From contig NZ_BMED01000004.1 in the NCBI RefSeq assembly GCF_014636315.1, positions 62,001 to 126,000 on the forward strand: 64,000 bases of DNA. Direction: 5' to 3'. This DNA comes from Parundibacterium terreum (GTDB lineage Bacteria; Pseudomonadota; Gammaproteobacteria; Burkholderiales; Burkholderiaceae_D). The notes below the pieces were generated by a model, which saw nothing but the letters and a program-made list of their open reading frames with translations, was not told the DNA's origin and did not search any database. Shown here piece after piece: positions 26,996 through 35,594 of the stretch. The position numbers and the translations under genes were made by a program. Positions within the stretch are counted from its first letter, which is position 1, and each line of letters opens with the position of its first letter.

Positions 26996-28936
26996 TCATG
27001 CAGCGCGCTGTGTGGTCGAGAAAGTCTTGATATCGCGTATCTTCAAATCTGCACTGATGGAGCCGCGCCGGCCATCCTCGAACTTGACCTGGGTTTCTAT
27101 AAACTGCGAGGTCTTGTCCGAATACAGCGCGTCTATCAATACCTGGTATTTGCTTTCTATGAAGCCGCGCCTGACCTTGCGTGTGCGCGTCATCTCGTCG
27201 TCGTCGGGATCCAGTTCCTTGTGCAAGATCAGCATGCGGTGCACTTGCGAACTGGCCAGCAGGCTGTCGTGCGCCAGATCGGCATTGACCTTTTCCACGC
27301 AATTGGCGATCAGGTCATACACCGCCGGCTGCGCCGCCAGATCGGTATAGCCCGAATACGCAATGCCGCGCCGCTCGGCCCAGTTGCCGACTGCCTCTAT
27401 ATCGATATTGATAAAGGCGGTACATTGCTCGCGACCATTGCCAAAAGCGACGGCTTCCTTGATGAAGGGGAAGAACTTCAGTTTGTTTTCTATGTACTTG
27501 GGCGCAAACATCGCATCATCCGCCATCTTGCCCACATCCTTGGCGCGGTCGATGATTTTCAGATGGCCGTCACTGTCGAAGAAGCCGGCATCGCCGGTCA
27601 TGAACCAGCCGTCGCTATTGAAGGCTTCCTCGGTTGCATCCGGCCGTTTGTAGTAGCACTTGAACATACCGGGTGTCTTGATCAGCACCTCGCCGCTTTC
27701 GTCTATCTTCAATTGCACGCCGGCGGCGGGAGGGCCCACGGTGTCTGCCTTCACCTGGCCGTCCGGCTGTATGCAGACGAAGACGCAGGTTTCGGTGGAG
27801 CCGTACAATTGTTTCAGGTTGATGCCTATAGAGCGGTAAAAGGTGAACAGGTCGGGGCCGATTGCTTCGCCGGCGGTATAGCCTATGCGCATGCGTGACA
27901 AGCCCAGTACATTGCGCAAGGGGCCATACACCAGCAGATTGCCCAGGCCATACAGCAATTTGTCCGCCAGGCCTACCGGTTCTCCATCCAGTATCGCCGG
28001 TCCGACTTTTTTGGCAACGCCCATGAAGTAGTGGAACATATTGCGCTTGATGCTGCCTGCGTCCTCCATCCTGATCATCACCGATGTCAGCATGTTTTCA
28101 AAGATGCGCGGTGGCGCGAAATAATAGGTAGGGCCGATCTCGCGCATATCGGTCATCACGGTCTCGCCGGACTCCGGGCAATTGACGGTAAAGCCGGTCA
28201 CCATAGCCTGCGCATACGAAAAAAGGTTGTCACCGACCCAGGCCATAGGCAGGTAGCTGAGGATGGCATCCTGGTCTGTCAGTTTTTCCAGCTCGGCACC
28301 GGCGCGAGCCCTGTCGATAATGGCGCTATGCGTCATGCACACGCCCTTGGGCTTGCCGGTGGTGCCTGAGGTATACAGCATGATGGCGACATCGTCCGGC
28401 TGGCCAAGGCCGATTTCATGCATGAAGAAATCCGGATGCTGCGCATCGTACTGGCGGCCGATTTCCTGCAGCACCGCATAGGAAATCAGTTCGGGCTGCC
28501 GGTAGTGGCGCATGCCGCGCTCATCGTCATAGCTGATATGCTGCAGCCGGGGATATTGCTCGCGGATTTCCAGCAGCTTGTCCACTTGCTCCTGGTCTTC
28601 GACGACGGCGAATTCTATTTCCGCGTTTTCCAGCACATAGCGCATGTCTTCCACAGGTGCATCCTGGTATAGCGGCACCGGTATGCCGCCCAGGCATTGC
28701 GCGGCGGCCATGGCCCAGTAAAGGCGGGGGCGGTTATCGCCGACGATGGCGAGGTTCATGCCGCGCCTGAAGCCTTGCGCGGCTAGCCCACAAGCCAGCG
28801 CGCGCACTTCCTGGCCGACTTCAGACCAGTTCCAGGTTTGCCAGATGCCCAGATCTTTTTCACGGAAAGCCGGGTGCTTCGGACGCACCTGTGCGTGTTG
28901 CAGCAAGAGCCTGGGGAAGGTGTTTTCTCCCGTCAT
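26996..28936 (-). CDS. Long-chain acyl-CoA synthetase-like AMP-forming ligase
   Basis: 646 residues, GGAG upstream. ANL motifs: YTSGTTGKPKGV (P-loop), YGSTET (adenine), GWFMTGDAG (ribose/hinge region), and KDVGKMADDAMFAP near the C-terminal domain. This group resembles FadD15/ACSL-type ligases for long-chain or aromatic acids. It is first in the operon, so the transporter genes depend on its promoter. In this cluster it would activate an imported acid to its CoA thioester. Confidence 0.88.
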   Translation of the reverse strand: MTGENTFPRLLLQHAQVRPKHPAFREKDLGIWQTWNWSEVGQEVRALACGLAAQGFRRGMNLAIVGDNRPRLYWAMAAAQCLGGIPVPLYQDAPVEDMRYVLENAEIEFAVVEDQEQVDKLLEIREQYPRLQHISYDDERGMRHYRQPELISYAVLQEIGRQYDAQHPDFFMHEIGLGQPDDVAIMLYTSGTTGKPKGVCMTHSAIIDRARAGAELEKLTDQDAILSYLPMAWVGDNLFSYAQAMVTGFTVNCPESGETVMTDMREIGPTYYFAPPRIFENMLTSVMIRMEDAGSIKRNMFHYFMGVAKKVGPAILDGEPVGLADKLLYGLGNLLVYGPLRNVLGLSRMRIGYTAGEAIGPDLFTFYRSIGINLKQLYGSTETCVFVCIQPDGQVKADTVGPPAAGVQLKIDESGEVLIKTPGMFKCYYKRPDATEEAFNSDGWFMTGDAGFFDSDGHLKIIDRAKDVGKMADDAMFAPKYIENKLKFFPFIKEAVAFGNGREQCTAFINIDIEAVGNWAERRGIAYSGYTDLAAQPAVYDLIANCVEKVNADLAHDSLLASSQVHRMLILHKELDPDDDEMTRTRKVRRGFIESKYQVLIDALYSDKTSQFIETQVKFEDGRRGSISADLKIRDIKTFSTTQRAA

Positions 28937-29320
28937 TGTGTTGTCTCCACCATCGTCGCTGTTATGTTACGAGTGTCGTCACTGAGTCTTACAGCACTCT
29001 TACTGCCAATCCGCTGGGTTGCCGCCAGTAAATTGATCAGTATGCAGAAAATTCGGAAAGGAGACGCCGTACAGGCGATTGATATGAATGCAGGGACGAG
29101 TTCACCTACCACGCCTGTTTGCGTAGCTTGCAACCTCGCTTACAATGTCTCCTAAGAACTTTTTGCTGTAGAGCATCTACTGGCATCTATGCTGATGCTT
29201 GAATTTTCGAGGCTCTAAATTTTTTCTTGTTAGCTGGATACTAGACAGTCTGCACCGTTAGCGCTGTCATCCGCCCGACAATCTCGCTTTAATCACAAAC
29301 TATCGGTGGTGCGCCGCACA
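28937..29320. promoter_or_regulatory. Divergent control region between the ligase operon and the Crp/Fnr gene
   Basis: 384 bp without a credible gene. It carries two copies of TTGAT-N4-ATGCA: TTGATCAGTATGCA at 29033-29046 and TTGATATGAATGCA at 29079-29092, start to start 46 bp. The motif resembles the FNR/CRP half-site pattern TTGAT-N4-ATCAA, with the right half altered the same way in both copies. The neighbouring regulator is a Crp/Fnr protein, so these are plausible operators. Confidence 0.5.
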
Positions 29321-30022
29321 ATGACTGAAGACAAGATTCCTGATCCGCGCTTGTTGTTTGGCAAGACCATGTGGGCACGCATGCTGGCGCCTGAGCATCT
29401 GCGCAAAGTGGAGGCGGAGGTAACGGAACGCATGGTGCCTGCCGGCGCTTATGTATGGCACAAGGGCGATATCGTTGACCAGTGGATGGGCGTGGCCGAA
29501 GGTTTCCTGAAGATGAGCAGCGTGTCGCCGGAGGGTAAGATCGTCACCTTCAGTTGCATGCTGCCGGGTGGCTGGTTCGGCGAGGGCTCGCTGCTGAAGA
29601 CCGAGGCGCGCAAATATGACGTGGTAGCCCTGCGCGACACCCGTATCGCCTGCATGCCGATGTCCACGTTCAACTGGCTGCTGGACAACAGCATTCCGTT
29701 CAACCGTTTCCTGCTGTCGCAACTCAACGAACGCCTGGGCTTTTTCATTTCCCTGGTCGAGTATGACCGCATGCTGGACACTGATACGCGGGTGGCGCGC
29801 TGCCTGGCGGCGATGTTCAACCCCTACCTGAATCCGGGCGGCAGTATGCAGTTGCAGATATCGCAGGAGGAGATAGGCTATATCTCCAGCGTATCGCGGC
29901 AGCGCGCGAACCAGGCCCTGCAGGTACTGGAAAAGAAAAAATTGTTGAGCGTCGATTACGGCGGCATCACGATACTGGATCTGGACGGCTTGCGGCGCTT
30001 TCCGGATGAGGGTGCCAAATGA
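29321..30022 (+). CDS. Crp/Fnr-family transcriptional regulator
   Basis: 233 residues from the ATG at 29321; a GTG five codons upstream is an alternative. The N-terminal cyclic-nucleotide-binding-like fold contains VPAGAYVWHKGDIVDQWMGV and GGWFGEGSLL. The C-terminal helix-turn-helix is QISQEEIGYISSVSRQRANQALQ, with the SR recognition pair of the Fnr/Crp type. No iron-sulfur cysteine cluster is seen at the N-terminus, so it is not an oxygen-sensing FNR. It overlaps the next gene by 4 nt and is divergent from the importer/ligase operon, its likely target. Confidence 0.85.
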   Translation: MTEDKIPDPRLLFGKTMWARMLAPEHLRKVEAEVTERMVPAGAYVWHKGDIVDQWMGVAEGFLKMSSVSPEGKIVTFSCMLPGGWFGEGSLLKTEARKYDVVALRDTRIACMPMSTFNWLLDNSIPFNRFLLSQLNERLGFFISLVEYDRMLDTDTRVARCLAAMFNPYLNPGGSMQLQISQEEIGYISSVSRQRANQALQVLEKKKLLSVDYGGITILDLDGLRRFPDEGAK

Positions 30023-30846
30023 AGAGTCTGAGCATTATCGGCGCCGGCAAGGTCGGCCGCGTATTCGGACGGCAGTTTTCCGCGCATTCGGTGTTTGAGA
30101 TTCGCCAGGTGCTGAACCGCTCGCTGGCAAGCGCGCAGCAGGCGGCAGGATTTATAGGCGCAGGCGAGGCGATCGCAGACTGGGCCGCGCTGCGCGCGTC
30201 CGACATCTACATGCTGACGGTGCCGGATGACCAGATCGCCGCCAGTTGCGAAGCTTTGCAGCAGCGTGGATTACTGGGTTCGCACAGCCTGGTGTTACAT
30301 TGCAGCGGAGCGAAGGCGTCAACCGAGCTAGCGGCGGCACTATCGGCGGGAGCAGCAGTGGCCAGCCTGCATCCGGTACGCAGCTTCGCCGACGCCGAGG
30401 CGGTCAGTGCAGGCTTTGCCGGCACCATCTGCAGCCTGGAGGGCGACGCGCGCGCGCTGGCGGTGCTGGAGCCCGCATTGAAAACTATCCACGCGCAGGT
30501 CGTACAGATCAGTGCCGATAGCAAGCTGCTGTATCACGCCGGTTCCGTATTTGCCAGCAATTACCTGGTCAGCTTGATGGACGTTGCACTGCGCGCATAT
30601 ATGGCGGCTGGCATTCCGGCAGAGATGGCAAAGGCGATGGCGCAGCCGCTGGCGCAGCAGAGCCTGGACAATGTGTTCCGGCTGGGCGCAGCGCAAGCGC
30701 TGACCGGCCCGATTGCGCGCGGCGACATGCAGACGGTGGAAAAGCAGTTGCAGCAGGTTGCTGCGTGGGATACGGCGGTTGCGGATATTTACCGCGCTTT
30801 TATCCCTGCTACCGTGGATCTGGCGCAGCGCAAGCAGAAAGGCTGA
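30019..30846 (+). CDS. Rossmann-fold plus DUF2520 protein
   Basis: 275 residues. Starts with the dinucleotide-binding IIGAGKVGRVFGRQF, then VLHCSGAKASTELAAAL and VASLHPVRSFADAE, which are features of the Rossmann-like and DUF2520 family, near to 6-phosphogluconate dehydrogenase-like proteins. Reaction unknown. The ATGA overlap with the Crp/Fnr gene shows translational coupling. Confidence 0.85.
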   Translation: MKSLSIIGAGKVGRVFGRQFSAHSVFEIRQVLNRSLASAQQAAGFIGAGEAIADWAALRASDIYMLTVPDDQIAASCEALQQRGLLGSHSLVLHCSGAKASTELAAALSAGAAVASLHPVRSFADAEAVSAGFAGTICSLEGDARALAVLEPALKTIHAQVVQISADSKLLYHAGSVFASNYLVSLMDVALRAYMAAGIPAEMAKAMAQPLAQQSLDNVFRLGAAQALTGPIARGDMQTVEKQLQQVAAWDTAVADIYRAFIPATVDLAQRKQKG

Positions 30847-30852
30847 AGGCAG

Positions 30853-32316
30853 TTACTCGGTAAAGTACACGCTGTTGCGGCCGCTTTCCTTGGCCTGCAA
30901 TAGCGCGACTTCCGCGCGTTCAAAGACATTGTCTTCGCTGTCATTGTCCTTGTATTGGGCTACACCCATGCTGACTGTCACGGCCAGTCGGGTCTTTGCC
31001 AGCGACGTGGTGCGCGAGAAATCGTTGGCGGCGATAGTGCTGCGCAGGGTTTCCGCAATCGAGGTCGCTTTTTCCAGCGTACAGTTTTTCAGCATGATCA
31101 GGAATTCTTCGCCGCCCCAGCGGCAGATGACATCGCTTTCGCGCAGCGAGCGCTTGGCAATCATCGCGATCTCCTTCAGTACATGATCGCCTATCAGGTG
31201 GCCCTGCTTGTCGTTGATCTTCTTGAAGAAATCGATATCCACCAATATCACGCACAGCGGCTGGCGGGACCGCTCGCTGTCCAGCAAGGCCTGGCGGAAG
31301 ATGAAATCAAAGGCGTAGCGATTCAATAGCGTGGTCAGCGTATCCGTTGCTGCGGATTTTTCTATACGCTGCTGATAACGCCTGACGCAAATCAGCAAGG
31401 TCGCCAGCACCGCCAGCATGATGGCCCCGCTGATCGCAAGATTGACCAGGAACACATCCTGCAGCGGCTTGATGGAATTGCCCAGATCCTGCTCCACCAG
31501 CAAATGCCAGCCCAGCTCGGGGATAAACCGGGAGTTGACCAGCATTGCAGCGGCATCGGTCTTATATTCCAGATGCAGCGACGCATTCTTTTTGTTGGCG
31601 AGTATCGTCGCTGCAATGCCGTTCAGGCCGGGGATGGACTGTATGCTGCTTCCCTGCCTGTCGGCATTTGCCGCCAGCACGATGTTGCCCTTCTGGTCGA
31701 CAAAATACACGCTGCGCTGGAAGCGCTTCTGGTAACTGTCGATCAGGTTACGCATGGTATCGGCCGTCAGTCCGAGACCGATGATGCCTATGAACTTTCC
31801 GTTGTAGTCAACGATCCTGTGGTTGATGAACACCGTCAGGTTGCGGCTGACGGTGTCGATATCTATCGTTGTTTCATACGGGCTTTTAGACTGGCGCGCG
31901 CGGAAAAACCATTGATCCTTGCTGCTGTTATCGGTGACGGTGCGGATTGCGCCGCCGGCGTTATAGTAGTTGCGGCTGAGGTCGGATACCAGAAAGCTGC
32001 TCAGCGCATTATTCCTTTGCCTGATTTCGTTCAGGTATTTGATGATGTGCTGGTTATCCTGCTCGCCTGCCAGGAGCCAGTCGCGCACGAAGGTGTCATG
32101 CGCCATTTGCGAAGACATGAATACCGGACGCAGCATATCTTTCTGCACTTCCGAATAGATATTGTCGCCGGTAATGGGCAAGGCTTGCTCAGCGATGCTT
32201 TGTTGCAGCGTATCGCGGGAAACCAGATAAGCGATGACAGTTGTGGAAACAAAACCTGCTATCAGGATCAGACTCAGCCAGACCAGGAGGCCGTATTGTT
32301 TGAAGAGTTTTCGCAT
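30853..32316 (-). CDS. Diguanylate cyclase with periplasmic sensor (GGEEF)
   Basis: 487 residues. Membrane helix at about 10-32, a periplasmic double-Cache-like sensor to about 290 (WFFRARQSKSPYETT, GKFIGIIGLGLTADTM), a second helix, then a cyclase domain with GGEEF at 401-405 and an RESD I-site. A variant but active motif; should make cyclic di-GMP. The third cyclase in the window, and none has an EAL partner nearby. Converges with the DUF2520 gene. Confidence 0.9.
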   Translation of the reverse strand: MRKLFKQYGLLVWLSLILIAGFVSTTVIAYLVSRDTLQQSIAEQALPITGDNIYSEVQKDMLRPVFMSSQMAHDTFVRDWLLAGEQDNQHIIKYLNEIRQRNNALSSFLVSDLSRNYYNAGGAIRTVTDNSSKDQWFFRARQSKSPYETTIDIDTVSRNLTVFINHRIVDYNGKFIGIIGLGLTADTMRNLIDSYQKRFQRSVYFVDQKGNIVLAANADRQGSSIQSIPGLNGIAATILANKKNASLHLEYKTDAAAMLVNSRFIPELGWHLLVEQDLGNSIKPLQDVFLVNLAISGAIMLAVLATLLICVRRYQQRIEKSAATDTLTTLLNRYAFDFIFRQALLDSERSRQPLCVILVDIDFFKKINDKQGHLIGDHVLKEIAMIAKRSLRESDVICRWGGEEFLIMLKNCTLEKATSIAETLRSTIAANDFSRTTSLAKTRLAVTVSMGVAQYKDNDSEDNVFERAEVALLQAKESGRNSVYFTE

Positions 32317-32696
32317 GGGGGCCGTGCAATCCGAGCGCAGTGTAGAGAGCTTTTTATATGATTGTGGTTTTTACTTCCGTCTTGCGCTGGTCTGCAAAAC
32401 CAAAGCTCAAAATATTTATTTTGGGCAACATAATACTATAAATATGCTGAAATCCTGTGCAAATTGCGATGCTGCGGCGTGCCGCCACAATATGCAAAAG
32501 CAGCTTGCCGGCCTGTTTACTTGCCTTTTACTCAATTTTTTTCAAGCAGGCCTGCGCGCTAGATTGGAGCATGCGAGCACATGGAAAGCAAGACTTATGC
32601 TTGCCCGCCATGTGCTGATGCAACGGATAAGTGAAAGGGCCCGCCGCTTTTCAGCAGCAGGCCCCTTGGGTCCTACCATTCTTTATTTGCCGACGT
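32317..32696. other. Intergenic region 32.3-32.7 kb
   Basis: About 380 bp. Contains the terminator of the glycine-zipper gene (32637-32664) and, near 32407-32422, the inverted repeat CAAAATA-TT-TATTTTG in an AT-rich tract, probably the promoter side of the diguanylate cyclase gene. I see no gene. Confidence 0.5.
32637..32664 (-). terminator. Terminator of the glycine-zipper gene
   Basis: GGGCC-x-GC-x-GC-TTTTCA-GC-x-GC-x-GGCCC (plus-strand reading), an interrupted 9-bp stem. On the minus strand it is followed by CTTTCACTT. It lies 33 nt after the stop codon at 32697. Confidence 0.6.
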
Positions 32697-33254
32697 TTAG
32701 ATGCGTGGTGTCAGCGAAACTTGCAATTTCAGGCGTGTACCTGGGTCGTAAGGCAGTACGGTTGTATAGTTCTTGCGCTGGTATTCATAAGTAACTGCGT
32801 AACCGGTGGTACGGGTTTCCCAGTGATCCACCATACGGCATTGGCGTACCTGGCGCTGATCGTACACAGGCTGCCCATTGCCGTTATTGTTGTTATTGTT
32901 TTCCACGCGGTCACCTACGACGGCACCGGTGATTGCACCTGCTGCTGCCGCAGCGATACGGCCGTTACCGCCGCCTACCTGGGCTCCCAGCAAACCGCCG
33001 GCCAAGCCGCCGATCAGCGAACCGCCGACGCCGCGCTCTTGCTGCTGTGGCTGGCGTTGCACTGTTTCATACGCGGTATTGCATTCCTGGCGAGGGGTGT
33101 TGACCTGTTCAACTTGCGGCTGCACGTTGACGACACGGGCATAATCCTCAAAGTCGGCAGCCTGAGCGGCAAAGCTCGCACCCAGAGTCAATATGGAGGC
33201 AGTTGCGGAAACGATTGCAGTTTTCACCGCAGTTTTCTTTAGAGCTAAGTTCAC
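32697..33254 (-). CDS. Glycine-zipper 2TM-domain outer-envelope protein
   Basis: 185 residues. The start is GTG at 33254, with GAGGTGTAAG upstream. A signal peptide (to about AAQAAD) precedes a Gln/Pro-rich stretch, then the glycine zipper GGSLIGGLAGGLLGAQVGGG and AAAAAGAITGAVVGDRV. An asparagine run follows, then a C-terminal beta part with CRMVDHWETRTTGYAVTYEYQ. This is the Rickettsia 17-kDa-antigen/SlyB-like organisation. Envelope integrity is a reasonable but unproven role. Confidence 0.87.
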   Translation of the reverse strand: MNLALKKTAVKTAIVSATASILTLGASFAAQAADFEDYARVVNVQPQVEQVNTPRQECNTAYETVQRQPQQQERGVGGSLIGGLAGGLLGAQVGGGNGRIAAAAAGAITGAVVGDRVENNNNNNGNGQPVYDQRQVRQCRMVDHWETRTTGYAVTYEYQRKNYTTVLPYDPGTRLKLQVSLTPRI

Positions 33255-33438
33255 CTTACACCTCTTTTTTCTGTATTAGATAGATATTTAACGCTGACCG
33301 GGCTCGAAGGGAGTACAAAATAAATGTAAAAGTCTGTATCAAATGTTTGATCTTGTGCAACATAATGTGAGCCCAATATGCCAGCTTGTAACAACACAGT
33401 TTCTGGCTCCCTGATTACCCTGTATATGGAGGCATTAT

Positions 33439-33828
33439 ATGCAATTTCAATGGACTGCCTGGGCCACCATCGCTGCTTTACTCATGTATCTATGGGTAAT
33501 AATGGGCGTTGCGCTGGCCAGGGGGAAATATAAGGTGATCGCTCCTGCGGTGGACGGCCCGGCCGGATTTTTGAGGGCGATGCGGGTGCAGGTGAACACT
33601 GCCGAGCAGATTATCCTGTTCCTGCCGGCCTTGTGGATGTGCGCCTATTTCCTGGGAGACCGCTGGGCCGCTTTGGGCGGGGCGGCGTGGACCGTGGGGC
33701 GCATTGTGTATGCGCAGGCTTACTACAAAGATCCGGCCAAGCGTAGCGCCGGTTTTATGATCGGATTGCTGGCGACACTGGGTTTGCTGGCAGGGACGGC
33801 GCTGGGTTTGACGGGTTTGCTGCGCTGA
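33439..33828 (+). CDS. MAPEG-family membrane protein
   Basis: 129 residues with four predicted membrane helices and GGAGG before the start. MAPEG pattern: GFLRAMRVQVNTAEQIILFLPALW and GRIVYAQAYYKDPAKRSAGF. Bacterial members can act as glutathione transferases or peroxidases; whether this one does is unknown. The glutathione genes lie 2 kb downstream. Confidence 0.88.
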   Translation: MQFQWTAWATIAALLMYLWVIMGVALARGKYKVIAPAVDGPAGFLRAMRVQVNTAEQIILFLPALWMCAYFLGDRWAALGGAAWTVGRIVYAQAYYKDPAKRSAGFMIGLLATLGLLAGTALGLTGLLR

Positions 33829-33914
33829 TTTTCCGGCGCAGGCATTCCCTCATCCGTGTTGCCTCATTTCTTTCCATCGGCTGCTGAGCCCGCATCCTTT
33901 ATAGGAACCACTTT

Positions 33915-34937
33915 ATGCCGCAATCAGAAAAAATAACCATGCCGGTACTGGCATCCTACATCTTGGCTGCACTGGCCTTGTTTACCGTATTGAAAGCGGG
34001 CCTGCTGGTTGCGCTGTTTTCGGGCTTGCTGGTGTATTCGCTGATCCACCTGCTGGCGCCGCTGATAGAGCGCAAGTGCAATAGTTACCAGGCCCGCGTA
34101 ATTGCCGTCGTTTTTTTATCGGTGATCATCATCTCCGTCATCACTGTCGGGATCTGGTCCGCCTTCGCATTTTTACGCAGCGATGCCGGCAACCTGCACA
34201 CGCTGCTGCAAAAGCTCGCGGATATCATTGAAGCCTCACGCAATCAAATGCCGGAGTGGGTACATGCTAACCTGCCGGATAACCTGAGCGACGTGGATGA
34301 TCTGCGCGAAGTGATGACGACCTGGCTGCGCGAGCATTCAGGCGAAGCCAAGCTGCTGGGTCAGGAAGCCGGGCATATGATCGTCCATCTGTTGCTGGGC
34401 ATGATCATAGGCAGCATGGTGGCTTTGCAGGATGCAACGATGCCGACCAATTACCGCCCGTTCGCGCTGGCGCTGCACCTGAGGATAGAGAAGCTGGCCC
34501 AGATCTTTCAAAAGATCGTGTTCGCCCAGGTGCAGATTTCGCTGATTAATACCGTTTTTACCGCGATCTATCTGCTGGCCGTGTTGCCGCTGGCCGGTGT
34601 GCATCTGCCGTTGACCAAGAGCATGATTGCCATTACCTTCCTGGCGGGCCTGATTCCGGTGGCGGGCAATATCATTTCCAACAGTTTCATCGTGACCGTG
34701 GGCTTGTCGCATTCAGTGAATGTGGCGCTGGCCTCGCTGGTCTTCATGATTGTGATCCACAAGCTGGAGTATTTCCTGAACGCCAAAATCATAGGCGCGC
34801 ATATCAATGCGCGGGCCTGGGAGTTGTTGACGGCGATCCTGGTGATGGAAAGCCTGTTCGGTATCCCTGGTGTGGTAGCAGCGCCGGTGTTTTATGCGTA
34901 TATCAAGGCTGAACTCAGTGACCGGGGCCTGGTGTAG
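33915..34937 (+). CDS. AI-2E family transporter-like membrane protein
   Basis: 340 residues, about eight membrane helices, AGGAA upstream. PF01594 pattern: early helix pair, a long soluble stretch (GNLHTLLQKLADIIEASRNQ), then AITFLAGLIPVAGNIISN and a late EYFLNAKIIGAHINARAWELL. Members export small molecules or act in ion tolerance; AI-2 export is not assumed. Followed by a clear terminator. Confidence 0.85.
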   Translation: MPQSEKITMPVLASYILAALALFTVLKAGLLVALFSGLLVYSLIHLLAPLIERKCNSYQARVIAVVFLSVIIISVITVGIWSAFAFLRSDAGNLHTLLQKLADIIEASRNQMPEWVHANLPDNLSDVDDLREVMTTWLREHSGEAKLLGQEAGHMIVHLLLGMIIGSMVALQDATMPTNYRPFALALHLRIEKLAQIFQKIVFAQVQISLINTVFTAIYLLAVLPLAGVHLPLTKSMIAITFLAGLIPVAGNIISNSFIVTVGLSHSVNVALASLVFMIVIHKLEYFLNAKIIGAHINARAWELLTAILVMESLFGIPGVVAAPVFYAYIKAELSDRGLV

Positions 34938-34948
34938 GTTCTGCGCTG

Positions 34949-34977
34949 CCGCCCGGTTGGCCGGGCGACGCGTTTTT
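34949..34977 (+). terminator. Terminator after the AI-2E family gene
   Basis: CGCCCGG-TTGG-CCGGGCG, a 7-bp perfect stem, followed after ACGCG by five T. Confidence 0.7.
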
Positions 34978-35039
34978 GTGGAAATGTCATAATCTGCCAT
35001 CGCAGGATTAGCGTCTCTTCAACCTCAGCAAGGAAAATT

Positions 35040-35342
35040 ATGATTCTCGAATTAGCAGATATCCGTATCCAGCCCGGCAAGCAGGCAGAATTTGAGGCTG
35101 CCATCCAGAAGGGTGTGAAGGAAGTGATCCATCTGGCCAAGGGCTATGTCAGCCACAAGGTCCATCATGGAATAGAGTCGCCTGAGCGTTATGTGCTGAC
35201 TATCGTCTGGGAAACGCTGGAAAACCATACTGTGGATTTTCGCGAATCGCCTGCTTTCCAGCAATGGCGTGCGATTGTCGGGCCATTTTTTGCCGTTCCG
35301 CCAACAGTGGAACACTTCAATCTGGTGACCGAGTCGGCCTAA
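35040..35342 (+). CDS. Antibiotic biosynthesis monooxygenase (ABM)-domain protein
   Basis: 100 residues. Dimeric alpha-beta barrel with LELADIRIQPGKQAEFEAAIQKG, GYVSHKVHHGIESPERYVL, and ETLENHTVDFRESPAF. ABM proteins include quinol monooxygenases and heme-degrading relatives; the function here is unassigned. AAGGA lies upstream. Confidence 0.85.
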   Translation: MILELADIRIQPGKQAEFEAAIQKGVKEVIHLAKGYVSHKVHHGIESPERYVLTIVWETLENHTVDFRESPAFQQWRAIVGPFFAVPPTVEHFNLVTESA

Positions 35343-35419
35343 GCCCGTCTAATCCACAAGGCTAATAGGTACAAAAGTTCCTATGGAGCCCTGATTCATT
35401 GATAATTTGTCATGGGTGT

Positions 35420-35490
35420 ACTTGCCAGTGGCTTCTTTCCTTTGCGGACTGGCAAGTTTGACCCTGAAATTAGTCTGGTTTACATATAAT
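35420..35490 (+). promoter_or_regulatory. Inverted repeat and promoter zone upstream of gshA
   Basis: ACTTGCCAGT (35420-35429) and ACTGGCAAGT (35448-35457) form a perfect 10-bp inverted repeat with an 18-nt spacer. TATAAT at 35485-35490 is a full -10 consensus and the best promoter candidate for gshA; a TTGACC lies 21 bp before it, too far for normal spacing. An operator or terminator-like hairpin just upstream of the promoter is the likely reading. Confidence 0.45.
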
Positions 35491-35594
35491 TGCTCTTGAT
35501 TATGTGCGCCTGAACCCCAAGCTTGGTGTGTACAGCGCGGTCTTCCCGTTAAAATTGGGTGTGCCGCGCGCGCAAATTACAATCAAAGGTCATT

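Noticed and set aside
26063..27898. A very long plus-strand open frame (611 codons) opposite livG and the first ligase gene
   Set aside because: It lies antisense to two well-supported genes, has no recognisable domain, and arises from codon bias of the true strand. The same holds for long antisense frames at 2369-3403, 35640-36755, 39286-40302, 46149-47414 and 47511-48788.
29033..29092. Two true FNR boxes
   Set aside because: The right half-sites are ATGCA, not ATCAA, and the nearby regulator lacks FNR-type cysteines; kept as a variant motif only.
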